Source: Caldithrix sp.
Lineage (GTDB): Bacteria; Zhuqueibacterota; Zhuqueibacteria; Thermofontimicrobiales; Sulfurfontimicrobiaceae
Direction: 5' to 3'
Assembly: GCA_020722815.1 (NCBI GenBank)
Contig: DYKB01000068.1
Span: 1-35,043 of the forward strand
Length of the DNA: 35,043 nucleotides
A program made the position numbers and the translations under genes. This document shows positions 16,501 through 25,032 of the stretch, piece by piece. The notes under the pieces were generated by a model. That model was not told the origin of the DNA and ran no database searches. It saw only the letters and a list, made by a program, of their open reading frames with translations. The first letter of the stretch is position 1. The number at the start of each line of letters is the position of its first letter.

Positions 16501-17208
16501 ATGAATAAACCATCCAAACGTCGCATCCATCGCCATCCAAAGGGACCGGAGATAATTTACGAAGATAAGGATCTGTTGGTTGTCGATAAACCAGCCGGAT
16601 TGCTCACCGTCGGCACGGCGAAAGAAAAGTCACGAACGTTATATTTTATCCTTACGGATTATATTCGTAAAGGCAATACAAAGTCGCATAATCGCATTTT
16701 TATCGTTCATCGGCTGGATCGGGAGGCTTCCGGGATTCTCGTCTTCGCGAAAAATTTCGCAGCTAAAGAGCGGTTACAGAATCAGTGGGATGATACCAAG
16801 AAAAAATATCTGGTTGTGGTTCATGGTCAATGTGAAAAAGAGTCCGACACCATTTCTTCCTACCTGGCAGAAAATAAAGCGCATGTTGTCTATGCCACGA
16901 GGGACACCGTAAAAGGGAAATTATCACATACGGCTTATAAAGTTCTTAAATCGACCAAAGAATTTTCTTTACTGGAAATCGATCTCATTACCGGGCGCAA
17001 ACACCAGATTCGCGTGCATCTGGCTAATATCGGGCATCCGATTGTGGGAGACAAAAAATATGGTCCCGAAAAAAGAACTCAGAAGCGATTGGCCTTGCAT
17101 GCCTTTTCAATTTCATTCAATCATCCGGCGACCGGGAAACCCTGTACCTTTGAAACGCCGATTCCCCCTTATCTCAATGCACTGATTGGACGATTTAAAT
17201 TGGAATAG
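16501..17208 (+). CDS. RluA-family 23S rRNA/tRNA pseudouridine synthase
   Basis: This enzyme isomerises uridine to pseudouridine in structured RNA. The 235 residues hold the catalytic motif HRLDREASGILVFAKN with Asp73 as the nucleophile, the N-terminal strand motif IIYEDKDLLVVDKPAGLLT, and the C-terminal binding motif LITGRKHQIRVHLANIGHPI followed by VGDKKYG. There is no S4 domain, so it resembles RluA or the short YqcB/TruC-like members rather than RluC/RluD; the exact target uridine cannot be assigned. The ATG at 16501 has only a weak purine-rich site (AGAAGAAAAA) upstream. It stands alone on the plus strand and converges with the methyltransferase gene behind it. Confidence 0.93.
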   Translation: MNKPSKRRIHRHPKGPEIIYEDKDLLVVDKPAGLLTVGTAKEKSRTLYFILTDYIRKGNTKSHNRIFIVHRLDREASGILVFAKNFAAKERLQNQWDDTKKKYLVVVHGQCEKESDTISSYLAENKAHVVYATRDTVKGKLSHTAYKVLKSTKEFSLLEIDLITGRKHQIRVHLANIGHPIVGDKKYGPEKRTQKRLALHAFSISFNHPATGKPCTFETPIPPYLNALIGRFKLE

Positions 17209-17248
17209 TACTTCTTGAAGCTGGCGTTTGATTGATTTGGAACATAAC

Positions 17249-18028
17249 TTAATTTTTCCGTTGAAGCAAAAGTGAAACATTTTTCACCACATTTTCCAGA
17301 ACATCATTTTCTTTCAATTGTGCATCAAGATAGGCGTCAAGGAGATGTTTCTGGGACGGATAATATGTCATTAATTCATACGCACGCATTTTTATCTGCG
17401 CAAAGATGTTTGTATCGGATTCTTCCATTTCCTCATGCGAGGCAATTTTTTGATCAATAATTCTGAAATGACTCTTCATAATTTGTCGATAAAATTCACC
17501 CTCACGCAAATACATTTGTAAATCTGCCTCACTATTTTCCGGTGTAAAAGCTTCGTCAAGACTGACAAATCCATGCGGAACCAGGCAATTTTGAACAATT
17601 TCCAATGTTTGTTCCACATTACCGAAAATCGGTCCAATCGATGCCAGCAGAATCAGATTGAATCCCGCCTGCTTTTTTACATCCAGTCGAATATCACCAG
17701 CCACAAACTTACATTGATTTTTAACCCGCCAAATTTTTGATTTCAATCGGGCTTCCTCGATAAATTCTGGAAAAGCATCGATTCCGAAACCAGTGGCATT
17801 CAGTTCTTTCGCTATGGGGATGGAAATCGCGCCCTTGCCACAACCTAAATCAAGAATATGAAGTTGTTTCACCTGTTCCGGAACGTTGTTTTTAACTAAA
17901 ATATCAATTGTATTTCGCGCAGATGAACCAATTTCCCATAAATCCTGAAGCAAATAGGGTAAATAGGGATACAATTCGATGTCAGCGCCATCGCGGGCTT
18001 GAACTGCGGAGTCTTTTAAGTCAAGCAT
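17249..18028 (-). CDS. class I SAM-dependent methyltransferase
   Basis: This 259-residue methyltransferase shows motif I as LHILDLGCGKGAISIPIAKE (about residues 56-75), the acidic strand-2 end GFGIDAFPEFIEEA, the KFVAGDIRLD strand, and FNLILLASIGPIFGN as the post-motif segment. The C-terminal third is helical and unusual (QKIASHEEMEESDTNIFAQI, then LMTYYPSQKHLLDAYLDAQL). It most resembles small-molecule methyltransferases; the substrate cannot be deduced. The ATG at 18026-18028 follows AAGGGA. It is divergent from the GH42-like gene, with the promoter of the latter in the 199-base gap. Confidence 0.87.
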   Translation of the reverse strand: MLDLKDSAVQARDGADIELYPYLPYLLQDLWEIGSSARNTIDILVKNNVPEQVKQLHILDLGCGKGAISIPIAKELNATGFGIDAFPEFIEEARLKSKIWRVKNQCKFVAGDIRLDVKKQAGFNLILLASIGPIFGNVEQTLEIVQNCLVPHGFVSLDEAFTPENSEADLQMYLREGEFYRQIMKSHFRIIDQKIASHEEMEESDTNIFAQIKMRAYELMTYYPSQKHLLDAYLDAQLKENDVLENVVKNVSLLLQRKN

Positions 18029-18141
18029 CAGCTATTCCCTTGAGTTGTCAAAATCAATCTGATTTGAATATAACCATTCATACCATTTAAGGTTTCGCTA
18101 AAAAGTCGATGAAAGATTCCGCTATTCAGTAGCAATTTTCC

Positions 18142-18170
18142 TTGACAAAATTCAACATTTTGCTTAATAT
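18142..18170 (+). promoter_or_regulatory. near-consensus sigma-70 promoter for the GH42-like gene
   Basis: TTGACA (18142-18147), a 17-base spacer, and TAATAT (18165-18170), 57 bases upstream of the ATG at 18228. The perfect -35, ideal spacing and near-perfect -10 make this the best promoter match in the window. Confidence 0.75.
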
Positions 18171-18227
18171 TTTAAGGAACAAAACATTTCATTTATATAA
18201 TTAAATGAATACAAAAAAGGTCTTTTT

Positions 18228-20423
18228 ATGAAAAAATCACTTATTTTTACTCTCATTTTGATAATTACAGGAGTCAGCATGTCCCAAACTGCAAACCAAC
18301 TTCCATTAAATGCGAAAGTCGCCCCATATCAGGGCAAGCCAACGATTTTTATTAACGATCAGCCGCATGCCCCATTTCTTTATGCCTTAACCGATGTACC
18401 CGGCGGGCGCTGGTCATGGGAAGAAGTTCCTCAATACATGCTTAAAACTTTCGGCGAAGCAGGCGTTCGCCTTTTTCAACTGGATATATTTTTGGATCAT
18501 CTCTGGTTTGAGGACGGGTCATTCAGTGTCGCCATGGCGCAAAAGCAAATTCAGGGATTGCGCGCCGTTTGTCCCGAGGCAGCCGTCTTTTTTCGCTTTC
18601 ATGTCAATGCCCCGAAATGGTGGATTAAGCAACATCCGGAAGAAATAACCAGATATGCGGATACCGATCCTATTCCGGATACTCCCTGGGGACTCATCCG
18701 CATTATTGAGGACGATAACAAAGCTTCCACACGTCCCAGCATGGCTTCCACGAAATGGCTTGAGTCGGCCAGTGAAAAATTGGTTCGATTTTGTCGGGAA
18801 TTTTCACAAACGCCGGAGGGTAATGCACTGGTCGGAATTCAGGTTGCCTGTGGTGTTTATGGCGAGTGGCACTATTGGGGATTTTTCAATAATGAGCCGG
18901 ATGTCAGTGAACCGATGAATCGCTATTTTCGAGAATGGCTCAAAGCGAAATACAAAACTGAGAAGGCCATTCAAAAAGCATGGAATCGTAAAGAAATTAC
19001 CTTTGAAAAAGCAAGCGTCCCCGATCTGGTGGCGCGTCACACGACTCAGGCGGGCGTTTTTCGGGATCCGGACAAAGAACGCGCGGTCATCGATTATTAT
19101 GAATGTCAACATCAACTGGTGGCTGATAATATCATTCACTTTTCGCGACTGGTGAAACAGAACTGGCCGCGGCCGATTATTACCGGCACTTTTTATGGCT
19201 ACTATTTTTCTTGCTTTAGTCGGGATGCGGCTGGCGGGCATCTGCAACTCCAGCGTATCCTCAATGCACCAGAGGTAGATTACCTCAGTGCCCCCAATGC
19301 CTACTATCCTGAATCCAGCGCCACCGGTGATCCCTATCGCTCCCGGAGTTTAATCATGTCCGGTCGGCTTCACAACAAGCTCTTTCTGGATGAAATGGAT
19401 CAGCGCCCGGATTTAAATCCCGGCGATAATGGTCTGGCGAATATCCGACGAAATGTCATGTTTACTTTCACCAAAGGCATGGGACTCTGGTTCTACGACT
19501 TCGGTGCTGCCGGTTTTCATAAAAAAGAGTATCCGAAAAGTGGCTGGTGGGATACGCCGCAATTCATGGCCGAGATAAAGCAACTTAAAATACTTGCCGA
19601 CGATTATCTCAATCACCCCTATCAAAGCGATGCAGACGTACTATTTGTCTACGACACCGATTGTTTTTATCACCTCGGCACCATTCAGGACGTCGATCCC
19701 GTCAGTCATATTGCCCAAAACTGGACTTCGCTGGCGGCTTATCGTAGCGGAGCTGTTTTTGATCCGGTACATCTGGGTGATCTGGAAAAGGTGAACTGGT
19801 CACAATATAAAGTGGTGGTATTTGCCAATACGTTTCTGCTGAATCAGGAGCAAAAAGATTTTATTAAAAATAAAGTTGCCAAAGAGGACCGGCATCTCGT
19901 CTGGATTTATGCGCCGGGTTATACGGATGGCAACAGGCTTTCTGTCCAGTTTTCCAGTAGCGTAAGTGAAATCGGACTGGAGCCGATAAACATAGAAAAA
20001 ATTCCGGAAATTACGATTAGTCCTGATGTCGTTCAGGATTTGAAATGGGAGCTTGGTAAAAAGACTTTTAGCCCCCTGTTAGCTGTAAACGACCCTCAGG
20101 CGAAGATTTTGGGAAATTTTATGGGGACAACAAATGGCGCATTCGCCCGAAAAGACCTGAAAGAGCATACTTCCTGGTTTATCAGCCGGCCGCCGACCAA
20201 TGAAAAATTATTACAATATATTTTTAAAGAAGCCGATGCTCATATCTATAATGAAATCGGTGATATTTTTTATGCCGGGCATGGCGTCCTCTGCTTTCAT
20301 ACCAAAGCAGCCGGTAAACATTCGGTTACCTTAAAGAATGGACTAAAAGTTGAACTGGACATCCCGAAGGGCGGCGGAACAGTTGTTCTGGATAGCGAAA
20401 CGGGCAAGAAAGTTATGGATTGA
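18228..20423 (+). CDS. exported GH42-like glycoside hydrolase
   Basis: This 731-residue protein has a Sec signal peptide (about 1-20, ending SMSQTA) and then a GH42-type (beta-galactosidase-like) TIM barrel. Signature segments are YALTDVPGGRWSWEEVPQYM, ALVGIQVACGVYGEWHYWGF with probable acid/base Glu213, the typical YFREWLKAKYKTEKAIQKAW, and KLFLDEMDQRP with probable nucleophile Glu389. The region after about 480 fits the trimerisation/Rossmann-like GH42 middle domain (YKVVVFANTFLLNQEQKDFI), and a beta domain ends the protein. The ATG has AAGG about 8 bases upstream. The second large glycosidase follows 210 bases later on the same strand, with hairpins between them. The exact activity is uncertain, because many GH42-like proteins are not beta-galactosidases. 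Confidence 0.8.
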   Translation: MKKSLIFTLILIITGVSMSQTANQLPLNAKVAPYQGKPTIFINDQPHAPFLYALTDVPGGRWSWEEVPQYMLKTFGEAGVRLFQLDIFLDHLWFEDGSFSVAMAQKQIQGLRAVCPEAAVFFRFHVNAPKWWIKQHPEEITRYADTDPIPDTPWGLIRIIEDDNKASTRPSMASTKWLESASEKLVRFCREFSQTPEGNALVGIQVACGVYGEWHYWGFFNNEPDVSEPMNRYFREWLKAKYKTEKAIQKAWNRKEITFEKASVPDLVARHTTQAGVFRDPDKERAVIDYYECQHQLVADNIIHFSRLVKQNWPRPIITGTFYGYYFSCFSRDAAGGHLQLQRILNAPEVDYLSAPNAYYPESSATGDPYRSRSLIMSGRLHNKLFLDEMDQRPDLNPGDNGLANIRRNVMFTFTKGMGLWFYDFGAAGFHKKEYPKSGWWDTPQFMAEIKQLKILADDYLNHPYQSDADVLFVYDTDCFYHLGTIQDVDPVSHIAQNWTSLAAYRSGAVFDPVHLGDLEKVNWSQYKVVVFANTFLLNQEQKDFIKNKVAKEDRHLVWIYAPGYTDGNRLSVQFSSSVSEIGLEPINIEKIPEITISPDVVQDLKWELGKKTFSPLLAVNDPQAKILGNFMGTTNGAFARKDLKEHTSWFISRPPTNEKLLQYIFKEADAHIYNEIGDIFYAGHGVLCFHTKAAGKHSVTLKNGLKVELDIPKGGGTVVLDSETGKKVMD

Positions 20424-20490
20424 TTTTTACTGTAAAATACTCTGGAACAGACGGTGTAACGAATTTTTTATTGTATAAATCAAAAATTCC

Positions 20491-20568
20491 GTTTTAAGAG
20501 CTTTGAAAGCTCATTTTAAACTAAAGCGCAGGAGAGAAAAACGGCTGCTCATTCCTTTTTCTCTCTGC
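20491..20568. repeat. two hairpins between the glycosidase genes
   Basis: Hairpin 1: GAGCTTT (20498-20504), one-base loop, AAAGCTC (20506-20512), extended by GTTTTAA and ATTTTAAAC. Hairpin 2: GCAGGAGAGAAAAA (20528-20541) pairs with TTTTTCTCTCTGC (20556-20568) with one bulged G. Either could slow or end transcription after the GH42-like gene, but neither has a clear T-run. Confidence 0.45.
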
Positions 20569-20633
20569 GACCTCTTTGTTAATCCTAAAAAAAATCGTAC
20601 AAAATTAAATAGTTATAATAAAAGAGGTTAAAT

Positions 20634-23309
20634 ATGAATTTCCAGTACAAAATCGTCTTTTTCATTTTAATAGGAATCTGTATGCTCACCTGTTCACAAA
20701 ATTCAGAAAATAAATTCTGGCCAAAAGCTACCAATATTAACCAACCCTGGACGCGTTGGTGGTGGTTAGGGAATGCAGTGGATGCCCCAACCCTCACCGC
20801 CCATCTGGAAGAATTCAAACGTGTTGGCATTGGTGGTGTTGAAATTACGCCCATTTATGGCGTTCAAGGCGCTGAATCGCGGGTTATCCCCTATCTTTCC
20901 GACAAATGGATTGAGATGTTGAATCACACCATTCGGGAAGCGAATCGCCTGAATCTGGGCGTCGATATGCCCCCCAATTCCGGCTGGCGAACTGGCGGAC
21001 CAATGGTACCCATTGAAAATGCCAATGCGGCTGTCGAATTTTTTATCAAAGAAGTAAAATTTGGGGAAATTTTTGAACCCGTCCCGACATCCAATTTGAT
21101 CCAGGCCATGGTCGCCTGTTCAAAATCCGGAGAAATCATTGATTTAACAGATCATTTTCAAAATCCATCCGCGACATCATGGCAGGTACCTTCGGGTAAT
21201 TGGAAAATTTATACGATAATCAGCAAATGGTCCGGACAAAAGGTCAAACGCGCGGCACCGGGAAACGAAGGTTTTGCTATTGATCCATTTTCCCGAAAAG
21301 CGGTGGATGATTTCTTTCGATATTATGCGCAAAAAATTAAAAATGTCCCCCGCGGTGCGATTCGCACCTATTTTCATGATTCTTTTGAATATGAAGGCAA
21401 CTGGTCGGCCAATATTTTCGATGAATTTTGTAAACGGCGCGGCTATGATTTAAAGCAACATCTACCCGCATTGCTCGGTGAAGGTGAGGAAAATGAAGTT
21501 AAACGCGTTAAAGCGGATTATCGCGAAACAATTTCGGATATGTTGCTGGAAAATTTTATTCAGCCATTTACAAAATGGTCGCATGCATTGGGCAGCCAGA
21601 GCCGAAATCAGGCGCATGGTTCGCCGGGCAATTTATTGGATCTCTATGCCGCTGCCGATATTCCGGAAACCGAAATTTTCGGTCCCCTGAGTGGCCCGGC
21701 AACCGATCTTTTTATCAATAAATTTGCCTCTTCTGCCGGCAATGTCACCGGCAAAAAGTTGATCTCATCCGAAAGCTATACCTGGCTGAATGAACATTTC
21801 ACGGTCACGCTTGCCGAGATGAAACAAGCCACGGATCATCTTTTCCTGGCCGGTATAAATCACATTTTCTTTCATGGTACCGCCTATTCCCCACCCGATG
21901 CGGCCTGGCCGGGCTGGGTCTTTTATGCCAGTTCGCAGATAAATCCCCAAAATCCAATCTGGCGGGATTTGCCAGCGCTGAATCAATATATCACCCGGTG
22001 TCAATCACGCCTGCAATCAGGCGAACCGGATAACGATATCCTCTTATATTGGCCATTTCTGGATATTTTACATGATTCGGCCGGACTGATGAAACAACTG
22101 GAAGTCCAGAATCCCAACTGGTTTTATGATCAGCCTTTCGGTCAATTGGCAAAAGAGCTTTATCATTCAGGATATTCGTTCGATTATATTTCAGATCGTC
22201 AACTTTTACAATCAAATTATCAGGACGGCGGCTTTAAAACAAGCGGGGCAAATTATCGGGCGCTCTTGATTCCGTCCTGTCAATACATTCCTCTCGAAAC
22301 ATTTAAAAAGCTGATTGAACTGGCTCAAAATGGTGCAACTATCTTATTTCAAGACCACCTGCCAGTGGATGTGCCCGGTTTTTCAAATCTGACCGAAAGA
22401 CAACTCGAATTCGAGAATCTGAAATCCGGTTTAAATTCAATAGAAAATGGAAAATTCGTCATTGTGCAGGATATTGATGCCGCATTTCGACAATTAAAAA
22501 TTTATCCTGAAAAACGATTTATCGTGGCAGGAATTCAATATATTCGTCGAAAAACATCAACTGGTCACATTTATTTTCTTGCCAATTGGGGAAATCAAGC
22601 TATCGATAATTATTTCCGGCTTACAGTTGAGCATAAAAGTGCTGTCTTCATGAATCCCATGAATGGCCAAATCGGATACGCTATGTTTCGGGAAGATCAG
22701 ATGGGGAAAAGTGAAATTCGGCTGCAATTGAAGCCTGGCGAATCTATTTTTCTCAAAACTGATGCCAATATAACTCCTGAAGTACCGAAATGGAATTATC
22801 TGGAACCAGCGACCCAAACCGAACTCACCGGTCACTGGAAAATCGAATTCATCGCAGGAGGACCGACTTTGCCACCAGCCATTGAAACGGATCAGCTTAT
22901 CTCCTGGACGCAATTGGGAGGTGAAGCAACCGAAAATTTCGCTGGCACAGCACGGTATACGATAGGATTTGATGATCCGGGTACTGCCGCCAACTATTTG
23001 CTTGTATTCGAAAAAATAGCCGAGAGTAGTCGAATTTTTCTAAATGGAAAAGAAATTGGTACGCTGATTTGCCCGCCATGGGAAATTCGAATTGGCTCAT
23101 TAAAGCCAACCGGCAATGTTCTCCGGATTGAAGTAACAAACCTGGCCGCTAACCGGATTCGTTATCTCGACCGGAGTGGTATAAAATGGCGAATCTTCCA
23201 TGATATCAATTTTGTCAACATCGATTATCAGCCATTTGATGCTTCCAACTGGAAAATACGGGATTCAGGGTTAATTGGGAAGGTGTATTTGGTCGGATTA
23301 AAATCATAA
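20634..23309 (+). CDS. exported GH106-like glycoside hydrolase (alpha-L-rhamnosidase type)
   Basis: This 891-residue protein has a lipoprotein-type signal (FFILIGICMLTC, lipid Cys about residue 20). The GH106 hallmark NQPWTRWWWLGNAVD opens the mature protein, followed by LEEFKRVGIGGVEITPIYGV and LGVDMPPNSGWRTGGPMV. Probable catalytic carboxylates lie in YFHDSFEYEG (Glu252, Glu254) and SSESYTWLNEHFTVT (Glu380). The C-terminal 170 residues form a beta-sandwich with the SSRIFLNGKEIGTLICPPW segment typical of sugar-binding/GH2-like domains. GH106 enzymes remove L-rhamnose from pectic rhamnogalacturonans and from ulvan-like polymers, so the locus probably handles rhamnose-containing glycans. AGAGG precedes the ATG. 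It converges with the next gene, leaving only 33 bases and no visible terminator. Confidence 0.85.
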   Translation: MNFQYKIVFFILIGICMLTCSQNSENKFWPKATNINQPWTRWWWLGNAVDAPTLTAHLEEFKRVGIGGVEITPIYGVQGAESRVIPYLSDKWIEMLNHTIREANRLNLGVDMPPNSGWRTGGPMVPIENANAAVEFFIKEVKFGEIFEPVPTSNLIQAMVACSKSGEIIDLTDHFQNPSATSWQVPSGNWKIYTIISKWSGQKVKRAAPGNEGFAIDPFSRKAVDDFFRYYAQKIKNVPRGAIRTYFHDSFEYEGNWSANIFDEFCKRRGYDLKQHLPALLGEGEENEVKRVKADYRETISDMLLENFIQPFTKWSHALGSQSRNQAHGSPGNLLDLYAAADIPETEIFGPLSGPATDLFINKFASSAGNVTGKKLISSESYTWLNEHFTVTLAEMKQATDHLFLAGINHIFFHGTAYSPPDAAWPGWVFYASSQINPQNPIWRDLPALNQYITRCQSRLQSGEPDNDILLYWPFLDILHDSAGLMKQLEVQNPNWFYDQPFGQLAKELYHSGYSFDYISDRQLLQSNYQDGGFKTSGANYRALLIPSCQYIPLETFKKLIELAQNGATILFQDHLPVDVPGFSNLTERQLEFENLKSGLNSIENGKFVIVQDIDAAFRQLKIYPEKRFIVAGIQYIRRKTSTGHIYFLANWGNQAIDNYFRLTVEHKSAVFMNPMNGQIGYAMFREDQMGKSEIRLQLKPGESIFLKTDANITPEVPKWNYLEPATQTELTGHWKIEFIAGGPTLPPAIETDQLISWTQLGGEATENFAGTARYTIGFDDPGTAANYLLVFEKIAESSRIFLNGKEIGTLICPPWEIRIGSLKPTGNVLRIEVTNLAANRIRYLDRSGIKWRIFHDINFVNIDYQPFDASNWKIRDSGLIGKVYLVGLKS

Positions 23310-23342
23310 ATTTCAAATACAAAAAAACGCTATGGACTCGCC

Positions 23343-24494
23343 TTAATCATTCAATGGCAGTCGTTTGATAATTGCTTTAAATTGTTCTAGATCAATATTA
23401 TTCACAAATTCAATATGCGGATAAGCTTTTAATGCCCGAAGAATTCCGCTTCCAATGCCCCGGAATGCCAGCAAATCGAAAGCAAACGAACTCAGTGTTG
23501 GATTTCGTTTTATCGACACCCCATGTTTAATTTTTTCGACTGTTAAATTGTTGGGTAATTTTCCCGGACTTATGATTTCAATGCGATCGTCAAAAATGAG
23601 TAGATTGATGTTTGAATTGATAAAGTAATCGCGATGGATGAGCGCATTTACCAGCAATTCTTCAATAACAATTAAAGGTATCTCCGGCTCGCCAATAGAA
23701 TTGAAGGATTTCTCTTTTTGCACTTTTTTGAGATTGCGCATGATAAATGCCATTCCACCTTTAAAAAGCTTTTGTACATTTCCTTCAATATTTTCACTAT
23801 CACGATATTGCGTTCCGGCGAAATCACAACCTAAAAATGATACGCCAATTAACTGACTGAATGGAAAATGCCGGGTTACGTTTTTACCAAATAATAGCAG
23901 TCCGGAAAGATTTATAAAATTATTCGACGCCAGATTGAGATTTTCAAAAAGTTGCTTTAAATTATCAATAACAACAGATTCATTGTATTTCTGGCGATAA
24001 AAATTTTGAAACAACTCCAGATCAATTTCGGTCCAGGCAGCATTTTTTATCAAAGTTTCATCGGCATATAATTTACCCGATTCCTGAAATAGTCGTTGCA
24101 TCTCGTCGTTGGATATGATTCGTTTATCGGCGCCCGCGCGGGTAATAAATCGGCCATCGCTGGTGCAATAAGGCTTGTTCGCGCCATAAAGTATGGTCAC
24201 TACCAGTACTTTTTTATGGTTCCATTCAAGGATTTCAGTATTGGGGAAAATCGGCGGCTTTATATGCTGGGAGGCCACATTGGATATCATTTGATTTAGC
24301 CGTTGAATATCTTCAGTACCTAATCCCCTGACCACACCGTCATCATCAACACCTAAAATTAATTTTCCACCCAGACTATTTGAAAAGGCAACAAATTCTT
24401 CAGCCATCTGCTGCGGATTGGTGATATTTTTTTTAAATTGGGTTTTGGTATCTTCACCTCGGGAAATCAAAACTTCTAATTCATTTGCCTGCAT
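23343..24494 (-). CDS. AlbA_2 (Schlafen-like) and HATPase_c_4 domain protein
   Basis: This probable cytoplasmic regulator has an N-terminal AlbA_2/Schlafen-type domain (KTQFKKNITNPQQMAEEFVA, then NSLGGKLILGVDDDGVVRGL, and KPYCTSDGRFITRAGADKR) and a C-terminal GHKL-like ATPase region (IVIEELLVNALIHRDY, then DDRIEIISPGKLPNNL, and AFRGIGSGILRALKAYP). Proteins with this layout are usually annotated as putative transcriptional regulators or ATP-dependent DNA helicase-like; the biochemical role is not settled. I chose the ATG at 24492-24494 because AGGAG lies 9 bases upstream; an in-frame TTG at 24518 would add 8 residues spanning that site. The gene stands alone on the minus strand. Such genes are common in accessory regions. 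Confidence 0.85.
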   Translation of the reverse strand: MQANELEVLISRGEDTKTQFKKNITNPQQMAEEFVAFSNSLGGKLILGVDDDGVVRGLGTEDIQRLNQMISNVASQHIKPPIFPNTEILEWNHKKVLVVTILYGANKPYCTSDGRFITRAGADKRIISNDEMQRLFQESGKLYADETLIKNAAWTEIDLELFQNFYRQKYNESVVIDNLKQLFENLNLASNNFINLSGLLLFGKNVTRHFPFSQLIGVSFLGCDFAGTQYRDSENIEGNVQKLFKGGMAFIMRNLKKVQKEKSFNSIGEPEIPLIVIEELLVNALIHRDYFINSNINLLIFDDRIEIISPGKLPNNLTVEKIKHGVSIKRNPTLSSFAFDLLAFRGIGSGILRALKAYPHIEFVNNIDLEQFKAIIKRLPLND

Positions 24495-25032
24495 ATATAA
24501 ATGCTCCTGTAATGACAATTTATCCGGAATTTAAATTTTTTTGATAAAATGGATGGGTGATGAGGAAAATTTCACCCGCCATAAATCCCGCCTGATCAGG
24601 AACCCGGAATTGCTACTTCAGGTAAAATTTAACAAAAATGCAATTCCCCGATCTGCGTAAATCGAGCAGAATTTGCTGTTCATATATTTATTCGTTTTAT
24701 TAAATCCTGAAACCACTTCGGCTCCATTATAATATAGTCGAAAAAAGTTTAAATATCAAGAATAATGCGAAAAACGTAACCAATTTTTAAAATCCTTTGG
24801 CACGGTAGGACTAGAACTCTTAACAAAATCATCCTCCCTATCGCCTCCCATCCACACTGTAGACGATTGTCCACACCTTTTTTCATAAATTTATCATTGA
24901 CTCAGGCTTAATAAAATTTTAATTTTAAATGACTTATCTCGTTACAATTTTGTCTGGCACCGGAATTGTATTATGCCTGTGTGACTTTAACCGCTTTCTT
25001 TACTTATTAACTTTTTAAAAGGAGATTTTTTT
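24495..25032. other. 538-bp intergenic region with a sigma-54-like promoter
   Basis: The region is AT-rich without a convincing reading frame. It includes an inverted pair GGAATTGC (24606-24613) and GCAATTCC (24640-24647) and the sigma-54-like element at 24954-24970. It separates two divergent genes. Confidence 0.6.
24954..24970 (+). promoter_or_regulatory. candidate sigma-54 (-24/-12) promoter of the orphan lipoprotein gene
   Basis: CTGGCAC, 5 bases, then TTGTA matches the sigma-54 consensus (TGGCAC-N5-TTGCA/T) at all but one of the strongly conserved positions (T instead of C at -12). The start codon lies 62 bases downstream, a normal leader length. A sigma-54 activator is encoded at 31030-32373. 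Confidence 0.45.

Noticed and set aside
18804..19247. 147-codon minus-strand open frame
   Set aside because: Antisense to the GH42-like catalytic domain; low-complexity basic protein with no recognisable family.
20614..20619. TATAAT as a promoter for the GH106-like gene
   Set aside because: A start site from this -10 would fall in the ribosome binding site of the gene at 20634.
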